A stretch of 64,000 nucleotides of DNA from Ceratotherium simum simum (taxonomy: Eukaryota; Chordata; Mammalia; Perissodactyla; Rhinocerotidae), in assembly GCF_000283155.1 (NCBI RefSeq), contig NW_004454160.1, forward strand, positions 8,508,081 to 8,572,080. The letters run 5' to 3'. The position numbers were made by a program, and so were the translations under genes. The notes below the pieces were generated by a model. That model worked only from the letters and a program-made list of their open reading frames with translations. It made no database searches and was not told the origin of the DNA. This document shows positions 19,618-30,865 of this stretch, in pieces (within the stretch, counting starts at the first letter, position 1; each line of letters starts with the position of its first letter).

Positions 19618-22080
19618 TGAAAGTATGGTCACCAACTTACTCTGTTACCTTGTGTATCAATAATGGTTCTTGATTTCAAGCAAAACAAAGTCAGCTTTTG
19701 CTAATTTGATCTGTATAGTAATTTACCTAAAAGATATTGGACCATGAGAAGGCCTGAAATACTGTGATCAAAGCTACTCAGCCAGAAACATGCTCCCAAA
19801 TTTGTTGCCACCAGGATCTCTCCCATGGCTGTGCCAGAAACTCAATTATACTGGAATTGTCAGTGATGCCAGAGAGAAAATCCCTTATTACTCCTGGTTT
19901 CTTTACATCACTATCTCCCAATTCAAAGTCCAAGGTGGGGGCTTCTGACTGATCATCTCTAGGTTACGTGTCTGCATCCCAGCTACAGGGAGTCTGGGAA
20001 ACTAAGTGTCTGTCATTTCAAGACATTATAATGGGAGGCAAATTCATAAGATGGTGAATTTTTACAAGTGTAGAAATGGCTTAAAAAAGAATGATCAATG
20101 TCTTTACAGTCCACCTCTTTTCTAGATTAACATCAATGTACCCTCTTCTTTTCCTATTTGTACTTCTAAAAGAAAAAAGACTCTGCCTAATATAATTCAG
20201 CTATCTCTTTCTCAACCAGAAACAGCTCATCACCTCCCCAGATTCTCATCAGATATTGCACCTAGCTTCAAGTTAGGGATCTGTGGTTGATATTTATTGC
20301 TCCTCCAACTCTGGCATGAATTTGCATTAATATCATGTAATTTATAGAATAAATTGTGAATCTGATCACAAAAAACATACTCTATATGAAAAACTGAGGG
20401 AAAAGGAGAAGAACTGAGAGTAACATTTGTTAAAATCTATGATTATATGCGTAACGCAACATGAATGGTAGTTCGCATAGGTACTTCTATCCTTGTTTTC
20501 ACTATAGTTGACATGTAGTTTCTTTATGGTTAGTATTTAAATTTTCCTCCTTTATTAACTTGCCCATATTTCTTTTGTTTTCATCCAGTACTCAGTCATT
20601 CCAGGTTTTTTAAATTGGTGGGTGATGCAAACATTTACTTTTGAGGGATTTTATCCTTTCGTAGTTTTATCTGCATAGAGTTGCAATGGTTTTCCATCAA
20701 TCTATTACCACTGGAAATAGAAGAACCATAAATTGCCTTATGGTATCCCTTGCGTTCAATTCATACTCTTGCTGGACTCAATGTGTTGCAGCAATATTAT
20801 TTCCCCTTAATCATCAAGAGTAAGTACTCTAAACAATATAGTAATCCCATTTTTTGTTTTACATATTCATTCAGAGGGAATAGGAGCCACAAATGGCTAA
20901 GTTAGAATCTCAACTTTCAATTTAATGAGCTAATTATTGTGTTTCCTGGTAGACACACTATTCTTTGCATGCTAAAATTTCTAAGTCTGTAACGCCCAGA
21001 GTCATAAAGATTGGAAGCACAAACTTTGATAACATATTTAGTATAATAGTGAGAAGTACCCTCCCCATTCCCACTCCTTAGTTTCTAGACTCATGATTTC
21101 TAGGTATGTAAGAAACAGCATTATGTGTGGTTCAAAGAATATGCTTCATCCTGTATATTTCATGGCACCTCAGCAATGGAAGTTAGTTGAGCGAAGAGTA
21201 GCAGCACCTTAGGAGTAGGCATACTAGGAATATAACCTCGTGAAACTCACTTGCACCATTAGGACTTTTTTGAGCCTGATGCTGCTTACATCATTTCCAT
21301 CGATAATGGTGTGTTGCTGGGCCTGTCTGGTTTGTAGTTAGGTGGATCAGGTAACATCAGTTCAGGATGGGTAGCTCAGGTTGCCTGATTATCTGGTGTC
21401 TAATGGTCATACATTCAAGCAGGGCCTAATAGCAAGCTAAGAGCTGTTCTTGAAAAGATAATAGTAACTTGCTGAAGAGGACATGGCTTTCTCTAAAACC
21501 CCAGGGACCTATTCTACAATTCTCCTATCCAACCTTGCTTCAAACTCCATCCAGCATTCTGATTTGCCAAAGGCACCTCAAATAGCATTGGATCTTATGG
21601 ATCATAAGGGTCAAGTTAAGAGATGCTTATACTGCACCCTGAACTAGTTAGAGAATCTTCTCTTCCTCTGAACTCTACTAGAAGTCGGCAGCCTTCTTAA
21701 TCTCCTAGAAAAGGGACTGGAGCAATAATCAAAATGTGGTATACGTTGCTTCTAAACTCCAAAGAGACCCTCAAAATGTTATGCTGGTTTTCTTCATTGT
21801 AAGAGGTACAAGGTACAGAAAACTGTCTTTTATTTTGCAGGGAAAGGCCAGACATTCTCCACCATTGGCCCCCTCCCACTATAGTAGAAGACTCCTATGC
21901 TTTCATGGTATTTTTCCCATATTTCTGGTATATGTGTATCTTACTAAGGCATCTAGTGAACCACTACTTCTTGCTCTTCACACTCTATTGTGTCAACATC
22001 TTTGTAAACCAGCATATTCTTGGTGGATGTGTGAGATGATCAAGGTCTCAGAAAACGACTTTGTGGCACATAGCTGAGGG

Positions 22081-22139
22081 TAGACATGCCCCTACACTAG
22101 ACATGCCCCTAACACTACTAACCCTAGTTAGTGTTAGGG
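22081..22139. repeat. 17-bp tandem duplication running into an 11-bp inverted repeat
   Basis: TAGACATGCCCCTACAC (22081-22097) is followed by TAGACATGCCCCTAACAC (22098-22115). The second copy overlaps the left arm of a perfect inverted repeat, CCCTAACACTA (22107-22117) and TAGTGTTAGGG (22129-22139), with an 11-base loop. Confidence 0.9.
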
Positions 22140-23009
22140 TACTCCTGTCCCTAGCAGGTGAAAGCTTCAGGTGTTCTCTGCTTAGGGAGAGAGAAAAAGT
22201 ATTTGCCGGATAGCTGCATTCCAGGTGCCAGGGAGTATGTTGATTTGTTCCAGGAAAAAGACCACATCTGAAGCTATGATTATAACTGGAATTACTACTT
22301 GATTATGTTTATAATTATCCATGGCCATTTGTGAAGGCCCAACTGTCTTCCAAATTGTCTAAATTGGTCAGTTAAATTGGAACGTAAGCGAAATCAATAC
22401 CTCTGCATCTTTCAAATATTTAAGAGAGATACTAAATCTCTGATTCTTTCATAGAGGAAGCCTTGTATTTTATTTACCATTTTGGTAATGAGAGGGAAGT
22501 CCAGGTGTTTCTACTCGACTCTTCTTACGTAGCAGAATTTATTCCCTTGCTCTCTAGTCAGAGAGCCTGTGTAAGGATGCTGCCAATAACTAAATATGTC
22601 CACTCCAGGCATATGCTCAGGAACTGGCAAAATTGGGCTTAAGGTCCCATTGGGCCTACCATGAGGTAGACTTAGATGAAACTCTGTTTATTGCCTGTGT
22701 CCCATTAGTACCTGCTCTGACATCATGATAGTGTTCTGGATCTTCAGATCTTGTATTATCTTAGAGCCAAGCCAGTGTTTAGTAATCTTGAGAGTGACTC
22801 CAGGTATTTCCTTTTCCCTAGTACACAGATATTCCGGTAAGCAGTTGTAGGGCAATTTGGGGACTGCTGGGAAAAAGATTCAGGGTATAGTCGCCATGTA
22901 TTTGCAGATTTCTTACTGAAGGGTACTCAACTTCCCCTTCATATGTAGAGAACTGAGTCTATGAATTGACTCAGGTTGGGAGATTGAGTGAGGGACTATG
23001 CGTCATTAG

Positions 23010-23450
23010 GTTACTTTAGGCTTCAATAACGGAAAATCTTAATCTGCTTAAACAATAAGAAAATGTATCTCATATAATAAAAAGTATGGAGCAGAGAAGT
23101 ACCAGAGTTGGTTAATTCAAAATATCAAAAATATCAGAATATAATTTTGATGATATCAAAAATATCATTAAGAACCTGGGCTCCTTATATTTCTTTGCTC
23201 TGCCCATCTCAGTGTTTTGGTTTACTTCCCTCCATGGCTGCAAATTGGCTGCCACTCCAGCTGCCAATGCAGTCAGATAATATCTAACAGAAGAGGGACT
23301 CTTCCTTCTTTAGAGTTTGTGTTTTGGAATAAGGAATCTTCTCCAGGAAGTCTCATGGGACTTCTGTTAGAAAGGAGGATGTAGAGGTTTGTGAATTGTT
23401 GTTGAGTGGGAAATGAACAAGGTCTGCTATAGACTGCAACTCTCAGTCAT
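23010..23450. repeat. interspersed repeat, copy A of a family also at 33.0 kb
   Basis: GTTACTTTAGGCTTCAATAACGG..., GAACCTGGGCTCCTTATAT, ATGGCTGC...CCACTCCAGCTGCC. It shares word order with 33,045-33,470 and with a widespread mammalian repeat whose name I cannot assign safely. It interrupts the surrounding AT-rich block. Confidence 0.5.
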
Positions 23451-25107
23451 GATGGCATAAGTCAGGCCTCTATTCATTAGGTCTGCCAAATAAAAATAAG
23501 GACCTTGTTGGTGTGTTCATCTCTTTTTCTTTTGAGACACCATGAGTTGCCATACCAAAGATCCCTATGGGTCAGACCATTCTGATTATTAGGCTGGCCA
23601 GCTGCCTACTGTGGCAGCCAAGCTCACTTTGCCTCTGGCAATTAGAGCTATTCCCAGGCCTGTGTTTCCTTGTGACATTCCCAATCCAATTGAAATTATG
23701 CATCTCATTTCCAACTATAACTTTGCTCCACCATTATCCTTGGATGACAGATAACAGCCACTGTATAGCTTTTTAGAAAGATGTTGGCACTCCCCTCACT
23801 AATTTATTTGCCATTGCCTTGACAAAGGAAGTGTGTTTTATGTCCTATTGGGAGATATAGTTAGGAGATGAGTAAGCAGTCATGATAAATCCACTCCAAC
23901 ATTCGTATCTCCCTTGGTCTTTGAATTTACTTCCTCTAAATTATACCTTGTAATTTTTGGCATCTCAACTACGTTTAGTATGGAGCACTAATGAGTCCAG
24001 GTTTCTGTCAACCCACTCAGCAAACAATTAAAATGACTCGTAGATGCTCAAGCTAGTACATCAAATGTGGACTCACTGGCAGATGCCACTATATCAATAA
24101 ACTCAGCTTGACTAAAATTATGTTTTTCCCTTGTTGGCCTAGTGCCTTCAGAATCTACTCCCTCATCTATTCCCTCCAGGTCTCTGCTAATATCAATTAT
24201 CAAAATGATAATTGTCTATTTGTCTATAAGACTTTCCCTTCAGACATTGGATATAGATTTCCAATATGGAATTCACCCCCGCCCCAACCACCCCACCCCA
24301 GAGACACGTTCAGATCTAACTCTAGTTGTAGGTGTGGAGGCAGTGAGGGGTAGAAGGGGTTAAGCATGGAGAGAATTGGCTTCCCCTTGCAGAATAACAT
24401 CCTCAGGTTAAATCATTGGGATTTTTAAGCAAGGTGGGAATAGACACATGAGAAGCAAAGAAGGGGCTGATTTGGCTGACAGGAGAGATAGGAATCAATG
24501 AAGTTTAGAAATTCAATGCTTTCTGAATTATCCGAATCCTCCCATAAATCTCTGTTCCAATTCCCAGGTCTACCTCTTTCCTGATCAATGCTCTAATTTT
24601 CACCTAAGCAATAGTGTAAGCCTGCAAATTCAACTAATCTTGCAATTCAGCAACCTGCAGGATCAAACTTTGTGTTTGATTTTTGTCTGTTTCAGCATTG
24701 TGGCTATATAAGACAAAAGAGATTCTTTTAGTACAGTCATAGAAAATCTTTGGTTTTCATTATGTGCCTTGAGTTGAGAACTTAAGAATTTCTGTTTTTT
24801 ATTCTTTCAAAAAATCCATCTAACACTATAGAAGCAAGCATTTTATCCTATAGATCTTGAATTTCTCATGTCTTTTATATTGTTCTCTGGTGGCAACATT
24901 TCATACCCTAAACCTTGACTTCAATAGGTATAGGTGACTACAGGTTAAAACTTAAGGGTTTTGCTCCTGTTTTGGCACAGTCACGTCTCTTAATCCTAGC
25001 TGAATTTTCACTGCTTTCAGCCCTGACCATGCCAAATAAACCAACCCAGATTCCAATTTCTGGAGTTTCTGCCCAACTCTTGGTACCATTTTTGGCATCA
25101 GCTAAGG

Positions 25108-25130
25108 TTTTTTTTTTTTTTTTTTTTTTT
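25108..25130 (-). repeat. poly(T) tract of 23 bases
   Basis: Twenty-three uninterrupted T, i.e. poly(A) on the minus strand. It may be the tail of a reverse-transcribed insertion, but no convincing element or target-site duplication was found beside it. Confidence 0.9.
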
Positions 25131-25545
25131 GCAAGGAACATAAAGAGACTGTGGCTAAGTTAGGGAGTAAAAAAAGGATTGATTAAAAGAATATTAGGTA
25201 GTTTATTGAATCAGGAGTTTTACAGGCAGTAACAACATTCAAAACCATGACCTTGGAGGTAAAACCTTCCTCTGTCCCCTTCTCACTAAGTCACTATCTC
25301 TCAATCACGATATCATGATATAGGGCAGGAGATTGCCAATCTCTTGTTGGCAAGAGATTAGGTCAAGTGCCTGTGCCCTGGCTGTAAAAGAAGCATGGGA
25401 AGTAATTGTCTGGCATTTTCAGCTTCGATAGTAGGAGATGGACTCCAGACCCTACCAAGACTCCTAAGGCTGGAATTCTCCGAACAAAGGAAGGAGTTGA
25501 ATTGCTGAAGAGCCAAAGTGAATGGTAGATGTCCATTAGCCCTGG
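25131..25545. other. no gene seen; small perfect hairpin
   Basis: Mostly unique sequence. At 25338-25359 lies AATCTCTTG-TTGG-CAAGAGATT, a perfect 9-bp stem with a 4-base loop. It has no T-run or coding neighbour that would make it a functional site. Confidence 0.5.
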
Positions 25546-25655
25546 GTGAGTCACTCCTTTCTCTCTCAGTTTCCTTATCTGTAGAAAAAAGGGTTTGGAC
25601 TAGACAGTCGCTAAGGTTTCTCCCAGATCTGCCCTTCTGAGGCTCTGCCACTCCC
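25546..25655 (+). repeat. MIR-related fragment
   Basis: GGGTGAGTCACTCCTTTCTCTCTCAGTTTCCTTATCTGTAGAAAAAAGGGTTTGGACTAGACAG: MIR core followed by the 'GGTTGGACTAGATGA' variant tail seen in a common subfamily. Confidence 0.7.
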
Positions 25656-26717
25656 CTTTGGCCTCTGCGGAGTAGGCAATTCCAGCTCACCATTGTTCCA
25701 ACTAAAGGCAATGGGGCCTTGTACTGCTCCTATCACAGGTGGCAGGGGTGGGGGGCAGGGGGGAGTTGGCCTGAGAATGGCAGCCTGAGGGGGTGAAGGC
25801 CGCTCTCCCTGCTCCTGGCAGCTGTCGTGTTGAGCCCTTGTGCAGCTGTTTTTTGCAGCAGGCTTCACACTGATGCAGAAAATAGGAGCAGTGTCAGGCC
25901 AGCGCCGTGAGTGATCCAGAGAACAAAGTCATTTTTCAAGACACTGCCCTGTTTGAACACTGGGTGTCGAGGTGACAGATTTTGTAGACACGTTATGGGA
26001 AAAAATCCACTACCTTGAGTGATTTTGAAGCCTTTAGAAATATTTGTCAAGTGCCAACAGTTGGTTCCCCACATTTTCTCTTTAATCAATTGCTTCTTTA
26101 AGAAGTGGCTATGCTGAAGAGCGAGAGCTGTAGATTTCATCCCCCTCCCTCTGGCTCCCTTTCCAGTGCGCTGGTTTTTCAATATGAAGAGGCAAAACTT
26201 TCTCCACAATCCCCTAAGTGGTGCCTGCATATTAAAAATACACCAGCTTTCTTTGCTGTTTGCCTGCGGATTTGTTTCATTTCATACCTCACTGAAGCCT
26301 CCTCTCTGTTCGGAACATGCTGTACCCAGTTGTGAGGAGACAGGAGGGGAGGGGAGGGGAGGGACTTGAGACAGCATCACTTGTTTTCTTAGCAAACCTT
26401 GAGAAATGTTAAAATTGAGGTTTAAGCTTTGAATGGACAGACACCTGAGGACTTTGGGAGGAATGTTAATTCACCGGCTTACCTGGAAGCTTTGATCCTG
26501 GCTTTTCCTTCACCTGACAGTGGTCCCCACGAGTCACTTCTCAGAAGGTGGGCATTGGGCTGTGAAGTCTGAATCAACACTACCTTTGGGCCCATGTCCA
26601 ACAGGGATCCAGAAGCACATCCATGCTGCCTAAATGGGTGGAGCAAAGATTTGAAGAATTGAATATGAAAGCCTATATCAGAAACCAAACCATTTTCTCT
26701 TACATCTATTTACCACC
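25656..26717. other. no gene seen
   Basis: Unique, repeat-poor sequence with a G-rich stretch at 25738-25765 and a GGGGA tract at 26346-26363. The AT-rich part from 26020 to 26110 could be regulatory but has no specific support. Confidence 0.45.
26346..26363 (+). other. G-quadruplex-type tract
   Basis: GGGG-A-GGGG-A-GGGG-A-GGG gives four G-runs with single-base loops, a textbook parallel G4 sequence. Function unknown. Confidence 0.8.
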
Positions 26718-27183
26718 TGTAGTAGATTAAGTTGTCTCCCCAAAATTCATATCCACCCAGAACCTCCGAACGTGACCTTAATTGAAAATAGGATCTTTGC
26801 AGATGTAATTAGTTAAGGATCTAACCATCATTTCAGATGAAATCATCCTGGAGTTAGGATGGGCCCTAAATCCAGTGACTGGTATCCTTATAAGAAGAGG
26901 AGAGGACACAGACAGACACACAGAGAAAAAGGCGGTGTGAAGTTGAAGGTGGCGGTTTGGAGCAATGAATCTATAAGCCAAGGGCCGTCAAGGACTGCTG
27001 GCAACCACCAGAAGCTAGGAGGAGGAACGGGACAGTGCTCCCTCACAGCATTCAGAAGGAACTAGCCTGCTGGCACCTAGATTTTGGACTTCAGGCCTCC
27101 TGAACTGTAAGCGAATAAAGTGTTGTTGTTTTAAGCCAGTAAGTTGGAGGTAATTTGTTACAGTAGCCCTAGGAAACTGATAC
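26718..27183 (+). mobile_element. MLT1-type MaLR solo LTR
   Basis: TGTAGTAGATTAAGTTGTCTCCCCAAAATTCATAT, GGATCTTTGCAGATGTAATTAG, GATGGGCCCTAAATCCAGTGACTGGTATCCTTATAAGAAGAGGAGAGGACACAGACAGACAC, TTGGACTTCAGGCCTCCTGAACTGTAAGCGAATAAAGTG, ending GGAAACTGATAC. Near full length (about 466 bp), including the GAATAAAG polyadenylation region. No internal region or second LTR is present, so it is a recombined solo LTR. Confidence 0.92.
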
Positions 27184-27512
27184 CTCCCTTATTGACTGTC
27201 CCTTTGCCATCTTCCCCTCAGCCCATAATGTCCTGCAAAACTTTCTCCTCTCTCAAGTTTCAGCTCAAATGTCACCTCCTCAGTGAAGTTCCCTGAATCT
27301 TCATTAGAAAATAATCATTTCTTCTGTGATCCCACTGCCTTTGGCACTGACTGTATTCTCTGTTGTGTTTAGTGAATTGTACCGGTGGGTTCCTCCTTCC
27401 TTGACTGTGGGCTTCCTGAGGGCAGGGACGGGTCTCCTCAGCTGTGTCTTTCCAACTCCCGGTAAAGTGCCTGGCACATCGTAGAAACTAGTAAAGCATG
27501 TAGAGAATGGAT
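27184..27512 (+). repeat. L2 LINE 3' end
   Basis: CAAGTTTCAGCTCAAATGTCACCTCCTCAGTGAAGTTCCCTGAATC, CTGAGGGCAGGGACGGGTCTC, GTGCCTGGCACATCGTAGAAACTAGTAAAG. A good L2 match lying directly downstream of the LTR. Confidence 0.88.
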
Positions 27513-28924
27513 GGAAAGGAGCAATGGCAGCCTCCAAAGGGCGCTCCAGGTGCTGCTGAACTTCTGGGAGAGGGGCGGCTTGCCCCTGTGACCTTTCGCA
27601 CCCCTCACCTGCGTGCTTTTCTTCCCTTCTGATGTCCCTGTCCTCCACGCTTAGCTGCCTACTGTTAACACATCTCTGCTTATGTGTTCACATAATCCTG
27701 CTGCCGGCTGGTCCCAGTTTAAGGCGAAGCTCTTTCTGGGATCATCTATACTCACAAGATAGAAAAGCCTCACACTTAGGAACATCTGGTGACGGTGGGA
27801 GGAGGATGGGAGGGTGACCTACAAGGACAGAGAGATGGAAGACATGAAGGAGCACAGACTTGTGCCATTTCTGCAACACTGTGCACTCCTGGGAGAGATG
27901 GTCCGTGGTGGCCCTTTCTCCCTCCGCACTGTGCCCACTACTGCTCCCCCTACCTGCCTCCCCCACTCCCTCCTACTCCCCACCCCCATTCCCTGCCAAC
28001 CACCAAATGATCTGGATCATTTGGGGCAAAGGAAAACTCTTTGTCCTCATTGGGCTAGCTTTTATTTTGTCATTGTTGTTACTACAAGACAAAATGCCAG
28101 GAACTTGACAGAATTAAATGATTTTATCTTCTTTAAAATTTTAAATAAAAGAAAGAAAGGAAAAGAGAGGTTGTGTTAAGACAATGTCCTGGGCACACAG
28201 CAAAGTGACGTAGTGATAGAGGCGGGGCCCTCCGTGGACAGCACAGACCCCCGTGCTCCAGGGGTGTTGTGCGCCTTCCCTACAGGGTGGACCCAAGGAC
28301 TTGGGTGGGGCCCACAAGGAGCTCTGCCTGTGTGGCTGGCACGTGATAGACCTGGGAGAAGGCAGGTAGGGAGAGCCGGTGTCCCTCCTCGGTGATAGAG
28401 ACTGCTGCCTCTGTGTCCTCATAGAGCCTCCCGCAGGCTGTGGGGTCCTCTCCACCAGCGAGCCACAGGGCGCCCTGGCTACGCTCAGCTGCTTGGGGAA
28501 GCGGCTGAATGTGGCTATGATCTGTGGGGACCATGGCAGATTCCAGTTCAGAGGCCATGGGCTCTGAGGCTGAGCATGATTTATGAGGAAGGCTCGGATT
28601 CCCTTACTTCAGCTCCCTCTGGACTCTCCGGAAGGTTCTGGACATTTTATTTGATTTCTAAATCACCAGATTGTCCTTCACCCTCGGCAAATGGTCCTGG
28701 GACTTAAAGGGAGCAGCTTCGTGGAGCCATTCATCACAGAAGCCTGGCAGGTCTTGGGGGAGCTGTCTTCTTGCCTTCCCTGCCCCACTTTCTCGGCAGG
28801 CTCTCTGTCCTTTCATGTCCTCTTCCCGTGACTGGGATTCCACTGTGACAGTGGGCCAGGGCTTGTGCGGGGAAAGCTTTCAGGAGGAGGGCCAGAATGA
28901 GAGAAAGACTGGCTTGATCACTCC
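27513..28924. other. no gene seen
   Basis: GC-richer unique sequence (28.2-28.6 kb) with several overlapping frames of 60-130 codons on both strands. No domain, no consistent frame and no splice framework. Confidence 0.5.
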
Positions 28925-29062
28925 CTCATTCATTCATTCATTCATTATGTATGCACACCTACTTGTGCTGGGCTCTGTCTTAGGCACTGGGCGTATAGCC
29001 ACAAACAAAACACACAAAAATCTGCCCTCAAGGAGCTCACGTTCTACTTCTATCCAGACTTA
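28925..29062 (-). repeat. L2 LINE 3' end, antisense
   Basis: TCATTCATTCATTCATTATGTATGCACACCTACTTGTGCTGGGCTCTGTCTTAGGCACTGGGCG, then ACAAACAAAACACACAAAAATCTGCCCTCAAGGAGCTCACGTTCTA. Confidence 0.88.
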
Positions 29063-29423
29063 AACAATGGCTGTGCTGTATTTTTTTTTTTTTCCCAGAA
29101 GGTAGAAACAAGGCAGGGGATAGAGAGATTTTACTGCTAAACTGAAGCAGCAAGTGAGTCACAGGGACACAAGCCAGGTATCTGCATGCAGGAACCCTTG
29201 TCATCAGACACCATTGTTGCTCAGAGGGGTTGCCTGGGGCTTAGGGGATGTTGCTGAACATCCGCCACTTTACCGAGGAGGTTGCTTTTTCCTCTACTCA
29301 GAGTCAGCTCAGCGAGAACCAGGCTGGAATGCAGCAGGGCCAATCACGCCAATCAGGGCCTCTGCAGACAAGTCACAGCGGAAGCCACAGGTCCTCCTGG
29401 GAGGGGACCCAGGGCCAGAGGGT
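29063..29423. other. no gene seen
   Basis: Contains a 14-base T run near 29080; otherwise unique sequence with accidental frames. Confidence 0.5.
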
Positions 29424-29465
29424 AGTGTGTGTGTGTGTGTGTGTGTGTGTGCATATGTGTGTGTT
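29424..29465 (+). repeat. (TG)n microsatellite
   Basis: A TG tract with one CATA interruption near its end. Confidence 0.95.
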
Positions 29466-30291
29466 ATATCTATGTAACAGGAACAGACGGTTCTGAGCAG
29501 TGTGAAGCCCTTTATTTTAGCACTTATTGTCTGTGGTCTGATCCTTCTGCTAGACATGGAAGGTTCTGGTTGGATTAGAGGTGGTATCCTCTGCTGAGCG
29601 GGAGTTCTGAGACTAAATAGTCTAGATAAGGGAGATTGTGTTTGGTCAATCCCTCAGAGAGAACCAAGGACCAGTATCAGACCAGCCTCTAGGGGTCAAG
29701 AGAGCTGCCAAGAAACTAGGGAGAAGAAAGGAGATCAGGGGTGGAGCTGGGTGGGGGGAATCCACATATCCTGGGGTGTGAGGAGTCCAGTGGAGCCACA
29801 GTCGGAGAGTCGGGGACTCAGAATTAATTAGAAAGGAGACATTTCTGAGTGACCTTACAGAGCCTGGCTCTCCCTTACCTACCTTTTCAAGAAAGCCAAT
29901 ATGTCCAGTGTCTTACATTCAAGCACCAGTCAGGCTGAGGTCTCACCAGGGGTGTGGAGGGGTGTCAGGTAGAGCAGGCAAAGCAGCAGAACTGTCAGGC
30001 CCCAGGGCTGGAGGGACTGCCCTAGAGTGACAATGAGAGGGAGAAGGCGGGAGGAATCCAAGCCCCAGGCTGGAGGGTCACTGGTCTCCGGGGAGAGAGC
30101 CCTCATGGCCTGGGCCCCAGGGACCTCTGCTTGACAGTCTGACAGCTGCGACGTCTGCTGCAGCAGCTGCACAGCCACTGTTAGCTCTGGGCAGGAGCCT
30201 GACTCCTCACAAGCTCCTGGGTCTCCTCATCTCCAAAAACGGGGCCTGGATTTGATTTGTGATTTGCAGTCTTTTTTTTTTTTTTTGATAT
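29466..30291. other. no gene seen
   Basis: Unique sequence. A minus-strand frame at 29930-30178 encodes a leucine-rich stretch that resembles a membrane segment, but it has no supporting start context or continuation. Confidence 0.5.
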
Positions 30292-30302
30292 AGAACAACT
30301 TT

Positions 30303-30553
30303 CTTTCTTTTTTTTTTGTGAGGAAGACCAGCTTTGAGCTAACATCCGATGCCATCCTCCTCTTTTTTGCTAAGGAAGACTGGCCCTGGGCTAACATCCG
30401 TGCCCATCTTCCTCTACTTTATATGGGACGCCACCACAGCATGGCCTGACAAGTGGTGCGTCGGTGCGTGCCCGGGATCTGAACCTGCGATCCCTAGGCC
30501 GCCACAGCAGAGCACGCACACTTAACCTCTTGCGCCACCGGGCCGGCCCCAGG
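30303..30553 (-). mobile_element. ERE SINE, antisense; left member of an inverted pair
   Basis: From the poly-T tail through TGAGCTAACATCCGATGCC, CTGGCCCTGGGCTAACATCCGTGCCCATCTTCCTCTACTTTATATGGGACGCC to the promoter end CGGGCCGGCCCC. Exact 11-bp target-site duplication AGAACAACTTT at 30292-30302 and 30554-30564. Confidence 0.97.
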
Positions 30554-30608
30554 AGAACAACTTTTTAACAAAATTTTATAAGGAACCTCAGTTTTAAAAA
30601 CAGCTTTA

Positions 30609-30853
30609 GATGCCGGCCTGGTGGTGCAGCGGTTAGGTGCGCGTGCTCCACTTTGGCCGCCTGGGGTTCGCAGATTTGGATCCCGGGTGTGCACCAACGC
30701 ACCGCTTGTCAGGCCATGCTGTGGTGGCATCCCATATAAAGTGGAGGAAGATGGGCATGTATGTTAGCCCAGGGCCAATCTTTCTCAGCAAAAAAGAGGA
30801 GGATTGGCATTGGATGTTAGCTCAGGGTTAGTCTTCCTCACACACACACACAC
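30609..30853 (+). mobile_element. ERE SINE; right member of an inverted pair
   Basis: Starts ATGCCGGCCTGGTGGTGCAGCGGTTAGG, continues CCCATATAAAGTGGAGGAAGATGGGCATG and ends in a (CA)n-modified tail rather than pure poly(A). Exact 12-bp duplication AAAACAGCTTTA at 30597-30608 and 30854-30865. The Pol III A box is altered (TGGTGCAGCGG). Confidence 0.97.
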
Positions 30854-30865
30854 AAAACAGCTTTA

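Larger units (their letters stand above)
19620..25107 (-). mobile_element. AT-rich block, probable decayed antisense retroelement interior (ERVL-like)
   Basis: About 5.4 kb with almost no SINEs or L2, high AT content and no frame above ~115 codons. On the minus strand, scattered protein-like runs broken by stops and frameshifts are seen, and near 25,070-25,107 a GGTACCAAGAG-type word resembles the leader just after a primer-binding site. Length and polarity would fit the interior of an ERVL/MaLR-class element lying in reverse. No enzyme motif was identified with confidence, so an old LINE remains possible. All frames are disrupted. Confidence 0.3.

Noticed and set aside
18876..25107. LTR at 18.9-19.6 kb as the 5' LTR of the AT-rich block
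   Set aside because: The LTR reads in plus orientation, whereas the block looks antisense, and no primer-binding site follows the LTR end.
25338..25359. Perfect hairpin as a possible terminator or small-RNA precursor
   Set aside because: A 9-bp stem is too short for a microRNA precursor, and no transcript or T run accompanies it.
29930..30178. Leucine-rich minus-strand frame resembling a signal or membrane segment
   Set aside because: A single short hydrophobic run in an 82-codon frame, with no supporting exon structure; such runs occur by chance.
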